Positions 37,589 to 47,642 of a stretch of 64,000 nucleotides of DNA are shown here, one piece after another. The notes under the pieces were generated by a model. That model made no database searches and was not told the DNA's origin. It saw only the letters and a program-made list of their open reading frames with translations. Position 1 is the first letter of the stretch, and every line of letters begins with the position of its first letter. Both the position numbers and the translations under genes were made by a program. Origin of the DNA: Smaragdicoccus niigatensis DSM 44881 = NBRC 103563 (GTDB lineage Bacteria; Actinomycetota; Actinomycetes; Mycobacteriales; Mycobacteriaceae); NCBI RefSeq assembly GCF_000380645.1, contig NZ_AQXZ01000014.1, positions 62,001 to 126,000 on the forward strand, given 5' to 3'.

Positions 37589-37918
37589 TTACCGACCACC
37601 GGTCTCACTGTTCGCCGCTGCCGTGACCGCCGCGAGCAGCCCCGGCACCGCCGCATCGACATCGTCCGACCGCAGCCGTTGGCATACGTTTCCATCTACC
37701 GTGACGCGCTCGGTGATCCCGGCTTCGCCCAGGATCTTGAAGTGGTGGGCGGCAGTCGATTTGTTGATGCCGTCATAGAGGGTGCTGCATCGCGCCTCGC
37801 CACCGGCATTTGTCAGGCGGCGGACCATCTCGAGACGCACCGGATCCTGCAGCGCGAGCAGCAGCTGCTGGACCCTGCCAACTGGGATTCGAGTCACCTC
37901 GTCGACGGTCTCGGGCAT
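37589..37918 (-). CDS. ArsR family transcriptional regulator
   Basis: 109 aa winged helix protein: LLLALQDPVRLEMVRRL, CSTLYDGINKSTAAHHFKILGEAGI. The cysteines are not in the ELCVCDL metal-binding arrangement of ArsR proper, so it probably senses something other than arsenite. It is divergent from the MFS gene with two strong palindromes in the 88-bp gap, and should repress both. Confidence 0.9.
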   Translation of the reverse strand: MPETVDEVTRIPVGRVQQLLLALQDPVRLEMVRRLTNAGGEARCSTLYDGINKSTAAHHFKILGEAGITERVTVDGNVCQRLRSDDVDAAVPGLLAAVTAAANSETGGR

Positions 37919-37935
37919 AATTCCTCACCTTTATT

Positions 37936-37989
37936 GGTTTGACGGATATCAAACCTTGCGTACGGTGAGGTTTGACGTACATCAAACCT
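37936..37989. promoter_or_regulatory. Two GGTTTGA-N6-TCAAACC operators between arsR-type and MFS genes
   Basis: Site 1: GGTTTGA (37936-37942) and TCAAACC (37949-37955). Site 2: AGGTTTGA (37968-37975) and TCAAACCT (37982-37989). Both are perfect, with six-base spacers and centres 33 bp apart (three helical turns). Confidence 0.8.
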
Positions 37990-38006
37990 ACCGGAATCAG
38001 GTCGAC

Positions 38007-39221
38007 ATGACGACAGTGGCACTCGGCACGGGTACAGACGTCGCTACCGACGCACAGCAACCACAGCGCTGGGCCTACGCACTCGTCCTCACCCTCAGCG
38101 GAATCGCTCTCGGCGTCTCTGGCATGCCCGCCCCGCTGTACGGCATCTACCAGTCCGAATGGCACTTCACGCCGCTGACGACCACGGTCGTATTCGCGGT
38201 CTACGCGTTCGCCGCACTCGGCGCAGTTCTGGTTTCGGGAAAGATCTCCGACGTCGTCGGCCGTAGGCCCGTCCTGCTCGGCGCGACCGCCGCGCTCATC
38301 GTCGGCCTAGTCGTCTTCTTGTTCGCCAGCAATGTGTGGATGTTGCTCATTGCTCGAGCGATTCACGGCGCTGCGGTTGGCTCGATCGTCGTCGCCGGTG
38401 CGGCCGCACTCATGGATCTGAAGCCGGCGCAAGGTACTCGGACTGGTCAGCTCAGTGGCGTCAGCTTCAACATCGGCATCACCGCCGCGATCCTGACGTC
38501 GTCATTGCTTGCCCAATACTCGCCATATCCGCTGCGTATGCCCTTCGTGGTGATCGGTGTGCTCGTCGCCGCGATCGGCGTCGGCATCGTGCTCCTCCAA
38601 GAGACGCACACCTCGCGCACCGCCGGTCCGATCCGGATCGCCAAGCCCGCTGTCCCGGCCGAGATCCGCGTCGACTTCTGGTTCGCGGCGCTCGGCGTGA
38701 TGGCGTCCTGGTCGGTACTCGGTGTGCTGCTGTCGCTGTTCCCGACCCTCGCGGCGCAGAAGACCGGCGTGCACAACATCCTGTTCGGCGGAGCGGTAGT
38801 GGCGGTGTCGGCCTTCGCCGCCGCGATGGCACAGCTGCTGGCCACCGACGTCGAGGCGCGGCGGGCGGCGCTCCTCGGGGACATCGGGATGGCGGGCGCG
38901 CTCGCGCTGACGATTCCGGCCCTCGCCAGCCACAACCCGTACCTCGTCTTTGCGATCTCCGCGACTCTCGGCGGTGTCTTCGGACTGAGTTTCGGCGGTT
39001 CGTTGCGGCACCTGTCGAACGTCGTGCCCGCAGACCGCCGGGGCGAGACGATGTCGGCGTACTACCTGCTCGCCTACTCGGCGATGGCCTTCCCGACGAT
39101 CGCAGCCGGTTGGGCAGCGACCGAATGGGGTCTGGCGGCGATCTACCCATGGTTTGCGGGCGCCGCGGCGTTCGCGTGCCTCGGGGCCGCTTTACTCGGC
39201 GTCCGGCAGCCGCGTCCGTAG
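38007..39221 (+). CDS. MFS transporter regulated by the adjacent ArsR protein
   Basis: 404 aa from ATG 38007. Twelve predicted membrane helices; MFS motif A between helices 2 and 3 reads GKISDVVGRRPVLL. The first helices (YALVLTLSGIALGVSGMPAPLYGIY) resemble sugar/multidrug efflux members of the family. Probably an exporter induced when its substrate releases the ArsR repressor. The substrate is unknown. Confidence 0.9.
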   Translation: MTTVALGTGTDVATDAQQPQRWAYALVLTLSGIALGVSGMPAPLYGIYQSEWHFTPLTTTVVFAVYAFAALGAVLVSGKISDVVGRRPVLLGATAALIVGLVVFLFASNVWMLLIARAIHGAAVGSIVVAGAAALMDLKPAQGTRTGQLSGVSFNIGITAAILTSSLLAQYSPYPLRMPFVVIGVLVAAIGVGIVLLQETHTSRTAGPIRIAKPAVPAEIRVDFWFAALGVMASWSVLGVLLSLFPTLAAQKTGVHNILFGGAVVAVSAFAAAMAQLLATDVEARRAALLGDIGMAGALALTIPALASHNPYLVFAISATLGGVFGLSFGGSLRHLSNVVPADRRGETMSAYYLLAYSAMAFPTIAAGWAATEWGLAAIYPWFAGAAAFACLGAALLGVRQPRP

Positions 39222-39251
39222 GCTGGGCAGCAAGACAACTGGAGGAAACCG

Positions 39252-39497
39252 ATGTCTGAAAGCGAGATCCTCGCGCGGATCCATAACCTCGTCGAGACCG
39301 AGCATGCGCTGCGCAACATGGTCGAGTCCGAGTCGATCTCCCCAGCGGAGGAGCAGCAGCGGCTTGCCGAGATCGAGCGCACGCTCGATCAGTGCTGGGA
39401 CCTGCTTCGGCAACGACGGGCCCGCAGGAGTGCCGGCCAACTGCCGGAAGCTGCCGAGGTCCGGCCGGTCGATCAGGTCGAGGGTTACCTCCAGTAA
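39252..39497 (+). CDS. DUF2630 family protein
   Basis: 81 aa, GGAGG before ATG 39252. Entirely helical: SESEILARIHNLVETEHALR, SPAEEQQRLAEIERTLDQCWDLLRQRRARR, ending VDQVEGYLQ, which is the DUF2630 pattern. The function is unknown. Its stop abuts the convergent L,D-transpeptidase stop with no intergenic base. Confidence 0.88.
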   Translation: MSESEILARIHNLVETEHALRNMVESESISPAEEQQRLAEIERTLDQCWDLLRQRRARRSAGQLPEAAEVRPVDQVEGYLQ

Positions 39498-40277
39498 TCA
39501 GCTGCCCGACAGCAGGGAATCGGCGATCGCGCTGAGCAGGTCACCCGTTGGCGCGGCGCTGTCGGCGGCGACCGGCGCTGGCGGACTGGCTGGGGCCGCA
39601 AGGCCAACCGTCGAAACCGGCGCCGTCGGAGGCGCTACGCCGACCCCGATGAGAATGCGCGGTTTCTTCGCCGGGTCCAGCCATTTCAGGATGTTCTGCA
39701 TCGAGTTCTTGTCGACGGCGACGCAGCCGAGCGTGGGTGAACCATCGGTCACGTGCAGGAAGATCCCTGCGGTATGTCCCGGAATTCGGTTCGGATTGTG
39801 CGCGATGTTGACCGCGTAGTCGTACACCGGCCCGCTGTTGTAGAGGTTCTCACTGCCGCCGCCCGGGCTCGCCGACTGGTGCACCATCGTGTTGTAGGTC
39901 GGCGACGACGGGTTCTCGTCCCACCAGTCTTGTGTCGTGACCTGCGTGTACGGCATCGACGTCACCGGATTGACGAGACGTCCGAAGGCGATATCGAGGG
40001 CAAAATCTCCGACCGGGGTCCGTGGCACGCCGTCTTGGGGCTCGCCCATGCCGACCTCGCCCACATAGGCCTTGACCGGCCCGAGAACGCGCTGCCACGT
40101 TCCGTCGGCCACCTTGTCGTACGTCGACAACGTCGCGGTCGTGTCACTGGCGTTGGCCGAGTTCACCACGACCAGCTGCTGGCCGATCTCCTCCGCCGAC
40201 GCCGTGGCCCCCGGTGTGACGGCAAGGACGGCTAGCAACCCGACGAGTCCCACGTGTCTCAGGATCAACAGTCGCAT
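39498..40277 (-). CDS. L,D-transpeptidase (YkuD-type) family secreted protein
   Basis: 259 aa from ATG 40277. Signal peptide (~1-28, ending TASA). The catalytic signature is GIFLHVTDGSPTLGCVAVDK, with the His and the Cys of the H-x-x-x-[ST]-x-G-C arrangement. A Pro/Ala-rich C-terminal tail follows. YkuD enzymes form 3-3 cross-links or attach proteins to peptidoglycan; this branch is the ErfK-like secreted type whose substrate is less certain. A cell-wall role fits the division genes that follow. Confidence 0.85.
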   Translation of the reverse strand: MRLLILRHVGLVGLLAVLAVTPGATASAEEIGQQLVVVNSANASDTTATLSTYDKVADGTWQRVLGPVKAYVGEVGMGEPQDGVPRTPVGDFALDIAFGRLVNPVTSMPYTQVTTQDWWDENPSSPTYNTMVHQSASPGGGSENLYNSGPVYDYAVNIAHNPNRIPGHTAGIFLHVTDGSPTLGCVAVDKNSMQNILKWLDPAKKPRILIGVGVAPPTAPVSTVGLAAPASPPAPVAADSAAPTGDLLSAIADSLLSGS

Positions 40278-40368
40278 CACTTCAGTGTCGCGAGGCACAG
40301 TGCGCACGTCCGGTCAGTGGGTCACGAAAGGACCTCGATCCCCGCGACCTCGTCGGTAATCGTCGCCA

Positions 40369-40407
40369 AAAACAAAGAAAGAGGTCGATCCATCCGGATC
40401 GACCTCT
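40369..40407 (-). terminator. Intrinsic terminator of the tRNA-Leu gene
   Basis: On the minus strand, arms AGAGGTCGATC and GATCGACCTCT (40380-40390 and 40397-40407) form a perfect 11-bp stem with a six-base loop, followed by the T-rich run TTTCTTTGTTTTTGG. Confidence 0.9.
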
Positions 40408-40412
40408 ACTTT

Positions 40413-40498
40413 TGGTGGGCGAGGGGGGACTTGAACCCCCACGTCCTTACGGACACTGGCACCTGAAGCCAGCGCGTCTGCCATTCCGCCACTCGCCC
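40413..40498 (-). tRNA. tRNA-Leu, anticodon CAG
   Basis: 86 nt including an encoded CCA. Acceptor arms GGGCGAG/CTCGCCC, anticodon stem CTGGC/GCCAG with loop TTCAGGT, a long variable arm (TGTCCGTAAGGACG) as in class II tRNAs, and T-arm GGGGGTTCAAGTCCCCC. The position beside fhaA matches leuT in mycobacteria. Confidence 0.97.
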
Positions 40499-40641
40499 GA
40501 GCGACGATTGAGAACACTAGCAGAACTTTCAAAAATCTCCGATTCGTGCCCCTGACTAGGCAACTCACGGCCAAGCCACACCCGGATCCGGAGCACGAAC
40601 ACGACTAGTATTCAAAGTCGGCAACAAGATAAGGAGTGCAG

Positions 40642-41394
40642 GTGGGGATCGTCGACCGATTCGAGCGCAAACTCCAGGGCGCGGTAGGCGACGCGTTTGC
40701 GCGCGTTTTCCGAGGTGCCGTGCTGCCGCAGGAGGTCGAGGCGGCACTCAAACAAGAGGCGTCCGGCGCGGTCCAGACGCTCGAGGGCGGTCACAAGCTC
40801 GCGCCGAACAGCTATGTGATCACCGTCAACGCGAGCGACCACGAACGTCTCGCCAACGACCGCGCGCTCACCGTACGCGCCTTCTCCCGCCATCTCGAGG
40901 ACTACATCCGCGAACAGGGCTGGCAGACGTACGGCGACATCCAGGTCAGGTTCGAAGCCTCCGAAGTCCTCCACACCGGCCAATTCCGCACCAGCGGACT
41001 CGTTGATCCAGATGTTGTGAACCCCGACGCCCGGACGCGGGCTTCGGCACCGCCCCAGCCACCGAGTTCAGGAGCACGACCGATGCCCTCGACCGAGACC
41101 TCCCAGGCCGCGGCCGCCACGCTGTTCCTCGAGGACGGCAGTCACCGTGCATACCGTCTAAAGAACGGTGTCAACGTCGTCGGACGCGGCCAGGACGCCG
41201 ACTTCCGACTTCCGGACACGGGTGTCTCGCGTCGCCATTTCGAGGTCCACTGGGACGGCAGCACGGCCGTTCTCCGTGACCTTGGATCGACCAACGGCAC
41301 ACTGGTCAACGGCCACCCTGTCCGCGAATGGCAGCTCGCCGACAACGACGTCATTCGGGCTGGAAACTCCGAGATCCACGTTCAATTCGGCTAG
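40642..41394 (+). CDS. fhaA: FhaA: DUF3662 and FHA domain protein
   Basis: 250 aa from GTG 40642 (AAGGAG just upstream; GTG 40636 is an alternative). The N-terminal DUF3662 domain (~1-120) is followed by a short Pro/Ala-rich linker and a C-terminal FHA domain (~165-250; GRGQDADFRLPDTGVSRRHFEV, DLGSTNGTLVNG). It binds phosphothreonines, and in mycobacteria modulates cell-wall synthesis through the MviN pseudokinase. It is about half the length of M. tuberculosis FhaA because the long linker is missing. A TAGTAT -10-like element at 40606-40611 fits a promoter for the whole operon. Confidence 0.93.
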   Translation: MGIVDRFERKLQGAVGDAFARVFRGAVLPQEVEAALKQEASGAVQTLEGGHKLAPNSYVITVNASDHERLANDRALTVRAFSRHLEDYIREQGWQTYGDIQVRFEASEVLHTGQFRTSGLVDPDVVNPDARTRASAPPQPPSSGARPMPSTETSQAAAATLFLEDGSHRAYRLKNGVNVVGRGQDADFRLPDTGVSRRHFEVHWDGSTAVLRDLGSTNGTLVNGHPVREWQLADNDVIRAGNSEIHVQFG

Positions 41395-41523
41395 CCAGAA
41401 ACTAAGTCGGAGCGAGGATCTGAGCATCGCCGCAGAAATCCTCCACAACGCCTCAAACGACCGCTACGTTGGTGAGGAACTGCGCCCTTCGCGCAGAATC
41501 CTCCAGAGGAAAAGAGGTTCGGA

Positions 41524-41994
41524 ATGCAGGGCTTGATCTTGCAACTGACCCGTGCCGGCTTTCTTCTGATCCTGTGGCTGTTCATCTGGACGATCTTGCG
41601 AACGCTGCGCAACGACGTCTATGCAGCATCTGGCATGCGCGTCCCCAGCCGCCCGCCGAAGGCTGCCGGTGCACCAGCAGGACCGAGCTTCCAGAAGGCC
41701 AAGGGTGCGCGCATGCTCGTCGTCACCGCCGGCCCCCTGCAGGGCACGAAGATCCCGCTCAGCGCCAATCCCGTACTCATTGGACGGGCCGACGATTCGA
41801 CTCTCGTCCTCACCGACGACTACGCCTCGACGCGCCACGCCCGCATCTCGCCACGCGGCAATGACTGGTACGTCGAAGACCTCGGATCCACCAACGGCAC
41901 CTACCTCGACCGCGCCAAGGTCACGACTGCTGTGCGGGTTCCGCTGCGGACCCCCATCCGCGTCGGAAAGACCGTGATCGAGCTGCGCCCGTGA
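41524..41994 (+). CDS. fhaB: FhaB/FipA-type FHA domain protein
   Basis: 156 aa. An N-terminal membrane helix (GLILQLTRAGFLLILWLFIWTIL), a short linker, then a cytoplasmic FHA domain (~60-156) with GRADDSTLVLTDDYASTRHARI and LGSTNGTYLD. In mycobacteria it recruits partners to PknA/PknB phosphosites and FtsZ/FtsQ. GAGGAAAAGAGG lies before the start. The 129-bp gap after fhaA carries a CTGCGC-N5-GCGCAG hairpin at 41480-41496. The stop overlaps pstP by four bases. Confidence 0.94.
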   Translation: MQGLILQLTRAGFLLILWLFIWTILRTLRNDVYAASGMRVPSRPPKAAGAPAGPSFQKAKGARMLVVTAGPLQGTKIPLSANPVLIGRADDSTLVLTDDYASTRHARISPRGNDWYVEDLGSTNGTYLDRAKVTTAVRVPLRTPIRVGKTVIELRP

Positions 41995-43421
41995 CGCTGG
42001 TTCTGCGCTACGCCGCCCGCAGCGATAGAGGCCTCGTCAGGTCGAACAACGAGGACTCGGTCTACGCCGGTGCTCGCCTGTTGGCGCTCGCGGATGGCAT
42101 GGGCGGTCACGCGGCTGGCGAGGTCGCCTCGCAGCTCGTCATCGCCGCGCTGGCTCCCCTCGACGACGATGAGCCCGGCGATGATCTGCTCACCAAGCTC
42201 GCCGACGCCACTCGCGAGGGCAACGAATCGATCGCCGACCATGTCGACGCCGATCCCGAACTCGACGGTATGGGCACCACGCTGACCGCAATTCTCTTCG
42301 CGGGCAAGAAGCTTGGTCTCGCACACGTCGGCGATTCGCGCGCCTACCTCCTCCGCGACGGTGAGCTCACGCAGATCACCCGCGACGACACGTTCGTCCA
42401 GTCGCTCGTTGACGAAGGCCGAATCACTCCGGAACAGGCGCACACGCATCCGCAGCGCTCGCTCATCATGCGCGCGCTCACCGGCAACGATGTCGACCCG
42501 ACCCTCACCATCCGCGAGACGCGCGAAAACGACCGTTACATGCTGTGCTCGGACGGTTTGTCCGACGTCGTCAGCGACGAGACGATCGCGGCGACGATGC
42601 GCAAGGCCGACAACGTCGACGAATGCGCCGAGCGTCTCGTCGAACTCGCCCTCCGCAGCGGTGGACCCGACAATGTCACGGTCATCGTGGCGGACGTCAA
42701 GGACGTCATCGTCGCCCCGCGGCCGTCGAAGCCGATCGTCGCCGGCGCCGTTTCGGACACCGACGAGAACTCCCCCACCCCGGACACGGCCGCGGGCCGC
42801 GCCGCCGCGATCCGACCGCAGAAGTCCACGCCCCGGCGATCGGTCCTCGTCGCTGAGGACGAGCCACCGAAGCGGATCAACAAGCTCCGCCTGTTTCTGA
42901 TCGTCCTGGCCGTTGCTGTCCTCGCCGTCGTCGGCGTATGGGGTGGACTGCAGTGGATCTCGACGAGCTACTACGTCGGCGCCGATGGCAACAAGGTCGT
43001 CATCTACAACGGCGTCGACGCCTCGATCTTCGGACGTTCGATGAAGGACGTCGACTCGGTAGCCTGCATCTCCGAGAAGGGCGACTTCAAACTTCTGAAA
43101 CCGGGCGTCAAGCCGACCGACTGCAACATTCTCCTGGTCGAAGATCTGCGTCCGTCCGCGCGCGCCGACGTCCGATCCGGTCTTCCGCTGACCAACCACG
43201 ACGATGCCGTGCAGGCCATCCGCCGCATCGCGGTAAATGACCGGCTTCCGCTGTGCAAGACAGCGGAAGAGCTCGCCACCGAGACTCCGACGCCGGCACC
43301 CACGACGACCACCGAGCCGTCGCCGACTCCGTCGACCTCGCCCGGAGCCACGACCACGGCACCGACTCCCACGACCACTCCCGTTCAGACCCCCGGCCAG
43401 ACCTGCAGATTGGCCAAGTGA
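41991..43421 (+). CDS. pstP: PP2C-family Ser/Thr protein phosphatase PstP
   Basis: 476 aa, GTG start. Cytoplasmic PP2C domain (~1-240) with metal-binding motifs RSNNEDS, ADGMGGH (Asp35), GTTL, HVGDSRAYLLRDG, CSDGLSDVV and GGPDNVTV; then a linker, one membrane helix (LFLIVLAVAVLAVVGVWGGLQW) and an extracellular domain ending in a Thr/Pro-rich tail. It reverses phosphorylation by PknA and PknB. The stop overlaps the rodA start (TGATG). Confidence 0.95.
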   Translation: MTLVLRYAARSDRGLVRSNNEDSVYAGARLLALADGMGGHAAGEVASQLVIAALAPLDDDEPGDDLLTKLADATREGNESIADHVDADPELDGMGTTLTAILFAGKKLGLAHVGDSRAYLLRDGELTQITRDDTFVQSLVDEGRITPEQAHTHPQRSLIMRALTGNDVDPTLTIRETRENDRYMLCSDGLSDVVSDETIAATMRKADNVDECAERLVELALRSGGPDNVTVIVADVKDVIVAPRPSKPIVAGAVSDTDENSPTPDTAAGRAAAIRPQKSTPRRSVLVAEDEPPKRINKLRLFLIVLAVAVLAVVGVWGGLQWISTSYYVGADGNKVVIYNGVDASIFGRSMKDVDSVACISEKGDFKLLKPGVKPTDCNILLVEDLRPSARADVRSGLPLTNHDDAVQAIRRIAVNDRLPLCKTAEELATETPTPAPTTTTEPSPTPSTSPGATTTAPTPTTTPVQTPGQTCRLAK

Positions 43422-44815
43422 TGTCGGTACCCACCCCGCAGACCACACCTCCAAATCGACGCAATGTCGAACTGACGCTCCTCGGTTTCTCGGCCGCGGT
43501 CACCGTCGCGGCGTTGATCATCGTCGAGCTCAGCCAGGATCGCTTCCTCGATGCGAACCTCGCGGTGTATATCGTGGCCTACCTCGTGGTCTTCCTCGGT
43601 GCGCACCTTGCGGTCCGCCGCTTCGCGCCCTACGCCGACCCGCTGATCCTGCCGATCGTCGCCCTACTCAACGGCATCGGACTGGTGCTGATCTATCGAC
43701 TCGACCTCGCCAGCGCCGCGGAAGGGGATCCGAGTTCGGCGGCCACCGCGCAGGTGCGCTGGATGGTCCTCGGCGTGATCGGGTTCGTCGCGGTCCTCAT
43801 CCTCATCCGCAACTACCGCGTCCTGGCGCGCTACGGATACACGATCGGCCTCGCCGGCATCGTCTTCCTCGCCATCCCCGCGGTGCTGCCCGCCTCACTG
43901 TCCGAGACAAACGGCGCGAAGATCTGGATTCGTCTGCCGGGCTTCAATATTCAGCCGGGTGAGTTCTCGAAGATCGCGCTCATCATCTTCTTCGCGGCGA
44001 TTCTCGTCGCGAAGCGGGATCTGTTCACGACCGCCGGCAAGCACTTCCTCGGGATGGATTTCCCGCGCCCACGGGACCTCGGTCCGGTCGTTGCCGCGTG
44101 GATGATGTCGATCATGATCATGGTCTTCGAGAAGGACCTCGGCACCTCGCTGCTGATCTTCTCGACGATTCTGGTGATGCTCTACATCGCGACCGAACGC
44201 GTCGGCTGGCTCGTCATCGGTGCTGTGATGCTCGTTTTCGGCTATCTCGTCGCCAACATGGTCTTCAGCCACGTTCAGGTCCGTACCCAGACCTGGCTCG
44301 ATCCGTTCGCGACCTATGACACGACCGGATTCCAGATCTCGCAATCCTTGTTCGGCCTCGCAACCGGCGGAATCGGCGGTACCGGACTCGGCAGTGGACG
44401 GCCGAACGAGGTTCCGTTCGCGAACACCGACTTCATCATCGCGACGATCGGTGAAGAGCTCGGTCTCATCGGTCTCATCGCGATCCTGGTGCTGTTCCTC
44501 GTCATCGTCATGCGTGGTCTGCGCACTGCGCTGTCGGTGCGGGACAGTTTCGGAAAGCTGCTCGCCGCGGGACTTTCGGTCACCATGGCCGTTCAGCTCT
44601 TCGTCGTTGTCGGCGGCGTCACCAAGCTCATTCCGCTCACCGGTCTGACCACGCCATTCATGTCCTACGGAGGTTCGTCGCTCCTGGCGAACTACTGCCT
44701 TATCGCGTTGCTCATGGTCATCTCGAACGACGCGCGTGAACCTGCCCCCACGACCCGGCCCGCACCGAAACCTGCCATTGCCGAGGCCATGACCGAGGAG
44801 CTGCGGCGCCCATGA
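43421..44815 (+). CDS. rodA: RodA: SEDS-family peptidoglycan glycosyltransferase
   Basis: 464 aa from ATG 43421. About ten to twelve membrane helices. SEDS signatures: GAKIWIRLPGFNIQPGEFSKIALIIFFA, EKDLGTSLLIF, IGEELGLIG and the C-terminal PLTGLTTPFMSYGGSSLLANY. It polymerises lipid II together with a class B penicillin-binding protein, encoded here by the next, overlapping gene. Confidence 0.96.
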   Translation: MSVPTPQTTPPNRRNVELTLLGFSAAVTVAALIIVELSQDRFLDANLAVYIVAYLVVFLGAHLAVRRFAPYADPLILPIVALLNGIGLVLIYRLDLASAAEGDPSSAATAQVRWMVLGVIGFVAVLILIRNYRVLARYGYTIGLAGIVFLAIPAVLPASLSETNGAKIWIRLPGFNIQPGEFSKIALIIFFAAILVAKRDLFTTAGKHFLGMDFPRPRDLGPVVAAWMMSIMIMVFEKDLGTSLLIFSTILVMLYIATERVGWLVIGAVMLVFGYLVANMVFSHVQVRTQTWLDPFATYDTTGFQISQSLFGLATGGIGGTGLGSGRPNEVPFANTDFIIATIGEELGLIGLIAILVLFLVIVMRGLRTALSVRDSFGKLLAAGLSVTMAVQLFVVVGGVTKLIPLTGLTTPFMSYGGSSLLANYCLIALLMVISNDAREPAPTTRPAPKPAIAEAMTEELRRP

Positions 44816-46275
44816 ACACCCCGCTACGCAAGGTGGCCATCGGCGTCATGGTCATGATCGTCGCGCTCATGGGCAACGCCACGTATGTGCAGGTCATCAA
44901 GGCCGACCAGCTGCGCAATGATCCCCGCAACTCGCGCGTTCTGCTCGACGAATACTCGCGCGAGCGCGGTCAGATCACCAGCTTCGACGGTCAGATTCTC
45001 GCGATCTCGAACCCAAGCGATGACCGCTTCAAGTTCCAGCGCGAATATCCCGAGGATCCGAAGGCGTTCGCGCCGGTCACCGGCTTCTACTCGATCCAGT
45101 ACGGCAGTAGCGGACTCGAGCGCGCCGAGGACGGCATCCTCGCCGGCTCGGACAACCGCCTGTTCGGCCGTCGGTTCATCGACATGCTGCAGGGTCGCGA
45201 CCCGCGCGGCGGCAACGTCGTGACGACGATCAACCCCACGCTGCAGAAGATCGCGTACGAGCAGCTGACGTCCCGCGGCTACACGGGATCGGTTGTCGCC
45301 TTGGAGCCGAGCACCGGCAAGATCCTTGCCCTGGTCTCGACGCCGAGCTACAACCCGTCGTCGCTGGCCTCGCACAACGCCACCGAGACCACAGACGCCT
45401 GGAGTCAGCTCGCCAACGACCCGACGCGTCCTCTCGCGAATCGTGCGGTCAACGAGCTCTACCCACCGGGTTCGATCTTCAAGATCATCACGTCGGCCGC
45501 GGCGCTCGAGCATGGCTTCACGCCGGCATCCCAGGTCACCGGCGCGGCGTCGATCACCCTCCCGGGAACGAACACTCCGCTGCCGAACTACGGCGACCAG
45601 TCGTGTTCCGGTGGTGCGAAAACCGTGACTCTGACGGTGGCGTTCGCGAACTCGTGCAACACCGCATTCGCCGAGGTCGCACAGCAGATCGGCGAGGACG
45701 CATTCCGCAGCAAGGCCGAGGAGTTCGGGCTCGACAAGAAGCCGTCGAACATCCCACTGTCGGTCGCCGAAAGCGAACTCGGTGACATCCCGGACGAGCC
45801 GGCGCTCATGCAGAGCGCGATCGGCCAGAAGGACGTCAAGATCACGCCGCTCGAGGGCGCGATCATGGCGGCAACCGTCGCCAACGGTGGTGTCCGGATG
45901 CGTCCGCAGCTTGTCGCCGGCCTGCAGGGTCCGGATCGCTCGACCGTCTGGGCGATGGATCCCGAGTCGCAGGGCGAAGCGATGTCGCCGTCGACCGCAC
46001 AGCAGATCACCCAGATGATGATCGAGTCCGAGAAGCACTCTGGCGGTGGCTATATCGGTGGCGCCCAGGTCGCGTCGAAGACCGGTACCGCGGACGCTTA
46101 CACCAGCCCGAACCCGTTCTGCTGGTACGTGGCCTTCGCCCCGGCGACGAACCCCAAGATCGCGATCGCGGTCATGGTCGAAAACGGTGGCGGAATCGGA
46201 CCGGGCGCGGTCGGTGCGACCGTCGCGGCCCCGACCGCCCGCGCTGTCATGGCTGCGGCCCTGCAGGGGTCGTGA
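44812..46275 (+). CDS. pbpA: Class B penicillin-binding protein PbpA
   Basis: 487 aa. N-terminal membrane anchor (~6-22), a dimerisation-type domain, and a transpeptidase domain with SxxK (PGSIFKI, Ser221), SxN (SCN, Ser281) and KTG (Lys423). It cross-links peptidoglycan with RodA. Four-base overlaps with rodA and pknA show tight translational coupling. Confidence 0.96.
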   Translation: MNTPLRKVAIGVMVMIVALMGNATYVQVIKADQLRNDPRNSRVLLDEYSRERGQITSFDGQILAISNPSDDRFKFQREYPEDPKAFAPVTGFYSIQYGSSGLERAEDGILAGSDNRLFGRRFIDMLQGRDPRGGNVVTTINPTLQKIAYEQLTSRGYTGSVVALEPSTGKILALVSTPSYNPSSLASHNATETTDAWSQLANDPTRPLANRAVNELYPPGSIFKIITSAAALEHGFTPASQVTGAASITLPGTNTPLPNYGDQSCSGGAKTVTLTVAFANSCNTAFAEVAQQIGEDAFRSKAEEFGLDKKPSNIPLSVAESELGDIPDEPALMQSAIGQKDVKITPLEGAIMAATVANGGVRMRPQLVAGLQGPDRSTVWAMDPESQGEAMSPSTAQQITQMMIESEKHSGGGYIGGAQVASKTGTADAYTSPNPFCWYVAFAPATNPKIAIAVMVENGGGIGPGAVGATVAAPTARAVMAAALQGS

Positions 46276-47642
46276 CGATGCTCACCAACGGAGCAGTGAT
46301 ATCGGATCGGTACCGCCTGCAGCGGCTCATCGCCACCGGCGGTATGGGTCAGGTGTGGGAGGCACACGACTCGCGGCTTGGCCGCGCGGTCGCGATCAAG
46401 GTGCTCAAGCCGGAGTTCTCGGATGACCCGACGTTCCAGGAGCGGTTCCGGGTTGAGGCCCGCACAACGGCCAAGCTGAACCACCCGGGCATCGCCGGCG
46501 TCTACGACTTCGGACAGACCACGGATCCCCAGGGCCAGCAGACGACGTACCTCGTGATGGAGCTGATCCAGGGCGAGCCGCTCAACTCGGTGATCGCCCG
46601 GCTCGGGCGCCTGCCGATCACCCACGCTCTCGACATGCTCGAGCAGACCGGCCGCGCGCTCGCACACGCCCATTCGGCGGGCGTCGTGCACCGTGACGTC
46701 AAACCCGGCAACATCCTCGTGACGCCGACCGGGGTAGTGAAGATTACCGACTTCGGAATCGCCAAGGCCGTTGATGCGTCACCAGTGACGAAAACCGGCA
46801 TGGTCATGGGTACCGCCCAGTACATCGCGCCCGAACAGGCGCTGGGCCACGACGCGACCTCAGCGTCGGATGTGTACTCTCTGGGCGTCGTCGGATACGA
46901 AGCTTTGTGCGGAACGCGTCCGTTCGCCGGCGACAACGCACTGGCCGTCGCGATGCAGCATGTGCGCGAGGAGCCGCCGCCACTGCCGTCCGACATCCCG
47001 CAGCCCGTCCGCGACCTTATCTCCTGGACGTTGGCGAAGGATCCCTCGCGCCGATACCGCAACGGCGCCGAGTTCGCCGATGCAGCCGCAACCGTCCGCG
47101 CCGGAGGTAACCCGCCGACGCCGGCTGGCGCGTCTACCGGAACGGCGACCCAGTCCATCCCGAGCGCAACCGCGATCATCGCTCCCCCGCCCGGGAACGC
47201 AACCACCATCATGCCGACCGGGGCAGGCACCCAGGGAATGCCGATGGGTGCCGGAACCCAGGCCATGCCGATGACGCATGCGCAAGCGGTGTCGCATCGT
47301 CCGCAGTACGGATCGCAGCCACCGGCATACCGGGACAACCGCGGAATGGGCGGCATCCAGAAGTTCGTCGCCTGGCTCGCCGCAGTCGCCCTGCTGCTGG
47401 CCATCGGTATCGCGCTGTGGGGCATCTTCACCGCGATGATGAACGACCGAAACGGCACCTCGGGCGAGACCACCACTGAGACGACCCAGGAAACGACCGA
47501 AGAAACCACAACGAAAACGACGACGACTACCAGCGCGCCGCCGACGACAACCACCCAGTCGTCGCCTACAACTACTAAAGAGACAACTACGGCTCCGCCG
47601 CCCACATCGAACGGTAGCTTGCTATTTCCTGGCCAACGATGA
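46272..47642 (+). CDS. pknA: Ser/Thr protein kinase PknA
   Basis: 456 aa from GTG 46272 (ATG 46278 also possible). Kinase domain: glycine loop [10 protein letters not shown], Lys43, catalytic HRDVKPGN (Asp142), DFGIAKAV, and an activation loop with [19 protein letters not shown] juxtamembrane linker follows, then one membrane helix (~358-385) and an extracellular tail of Thr/Glu/Pro without PASTA repeats. It regulates cell shape and division with PknB. Confidence 0.95.
   Translation: MTMLTNGAVISDRYRLQRLIATGGMGQVWEAHDSRLGRAVAIKVLKPEFSDDPTFQERFRVEARTTAKLNHPGIAGVYDFGQTTDPQGQQTTYLVMELIQGEPLNSVIARLGRLPITHALDMLEQTGRALAHAHSAGVVHRDVKPGNILVTPTGVVKITDFGIAKAVDASPVTKTGMVMGTAQYIAPEQALGHDATSASDVYSLGVVGYEALCGTRPFAGDNALAVAMQHVREEPPPLPSDIPQPVRDLISWTLAKDPSRRYRNGAEFADAAATVRAGGNPPTPAGASTGTATQSIPSATAIIAPPPGNATTIMPTGAGTQGMPMGAGTQAMPMTHAQAVSHRPQYGSQPPAYRDNRGMGGIQKFVAWLAAVALLLAIGIALWGIFTAMMNDRNGTSGETTTETTQETTEETTTKTTTTTSAPPTTTTQSSPTTTKETTTAPPPTSNGSLLFPGQR

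Noticed and set aside
47450-47620. ACG/ACA-rich tract that looks like a microsatellite
   Set aside because: It encodes the Thr-rich extracellular tail of PknA and lies in frame; not a separate repeat element.
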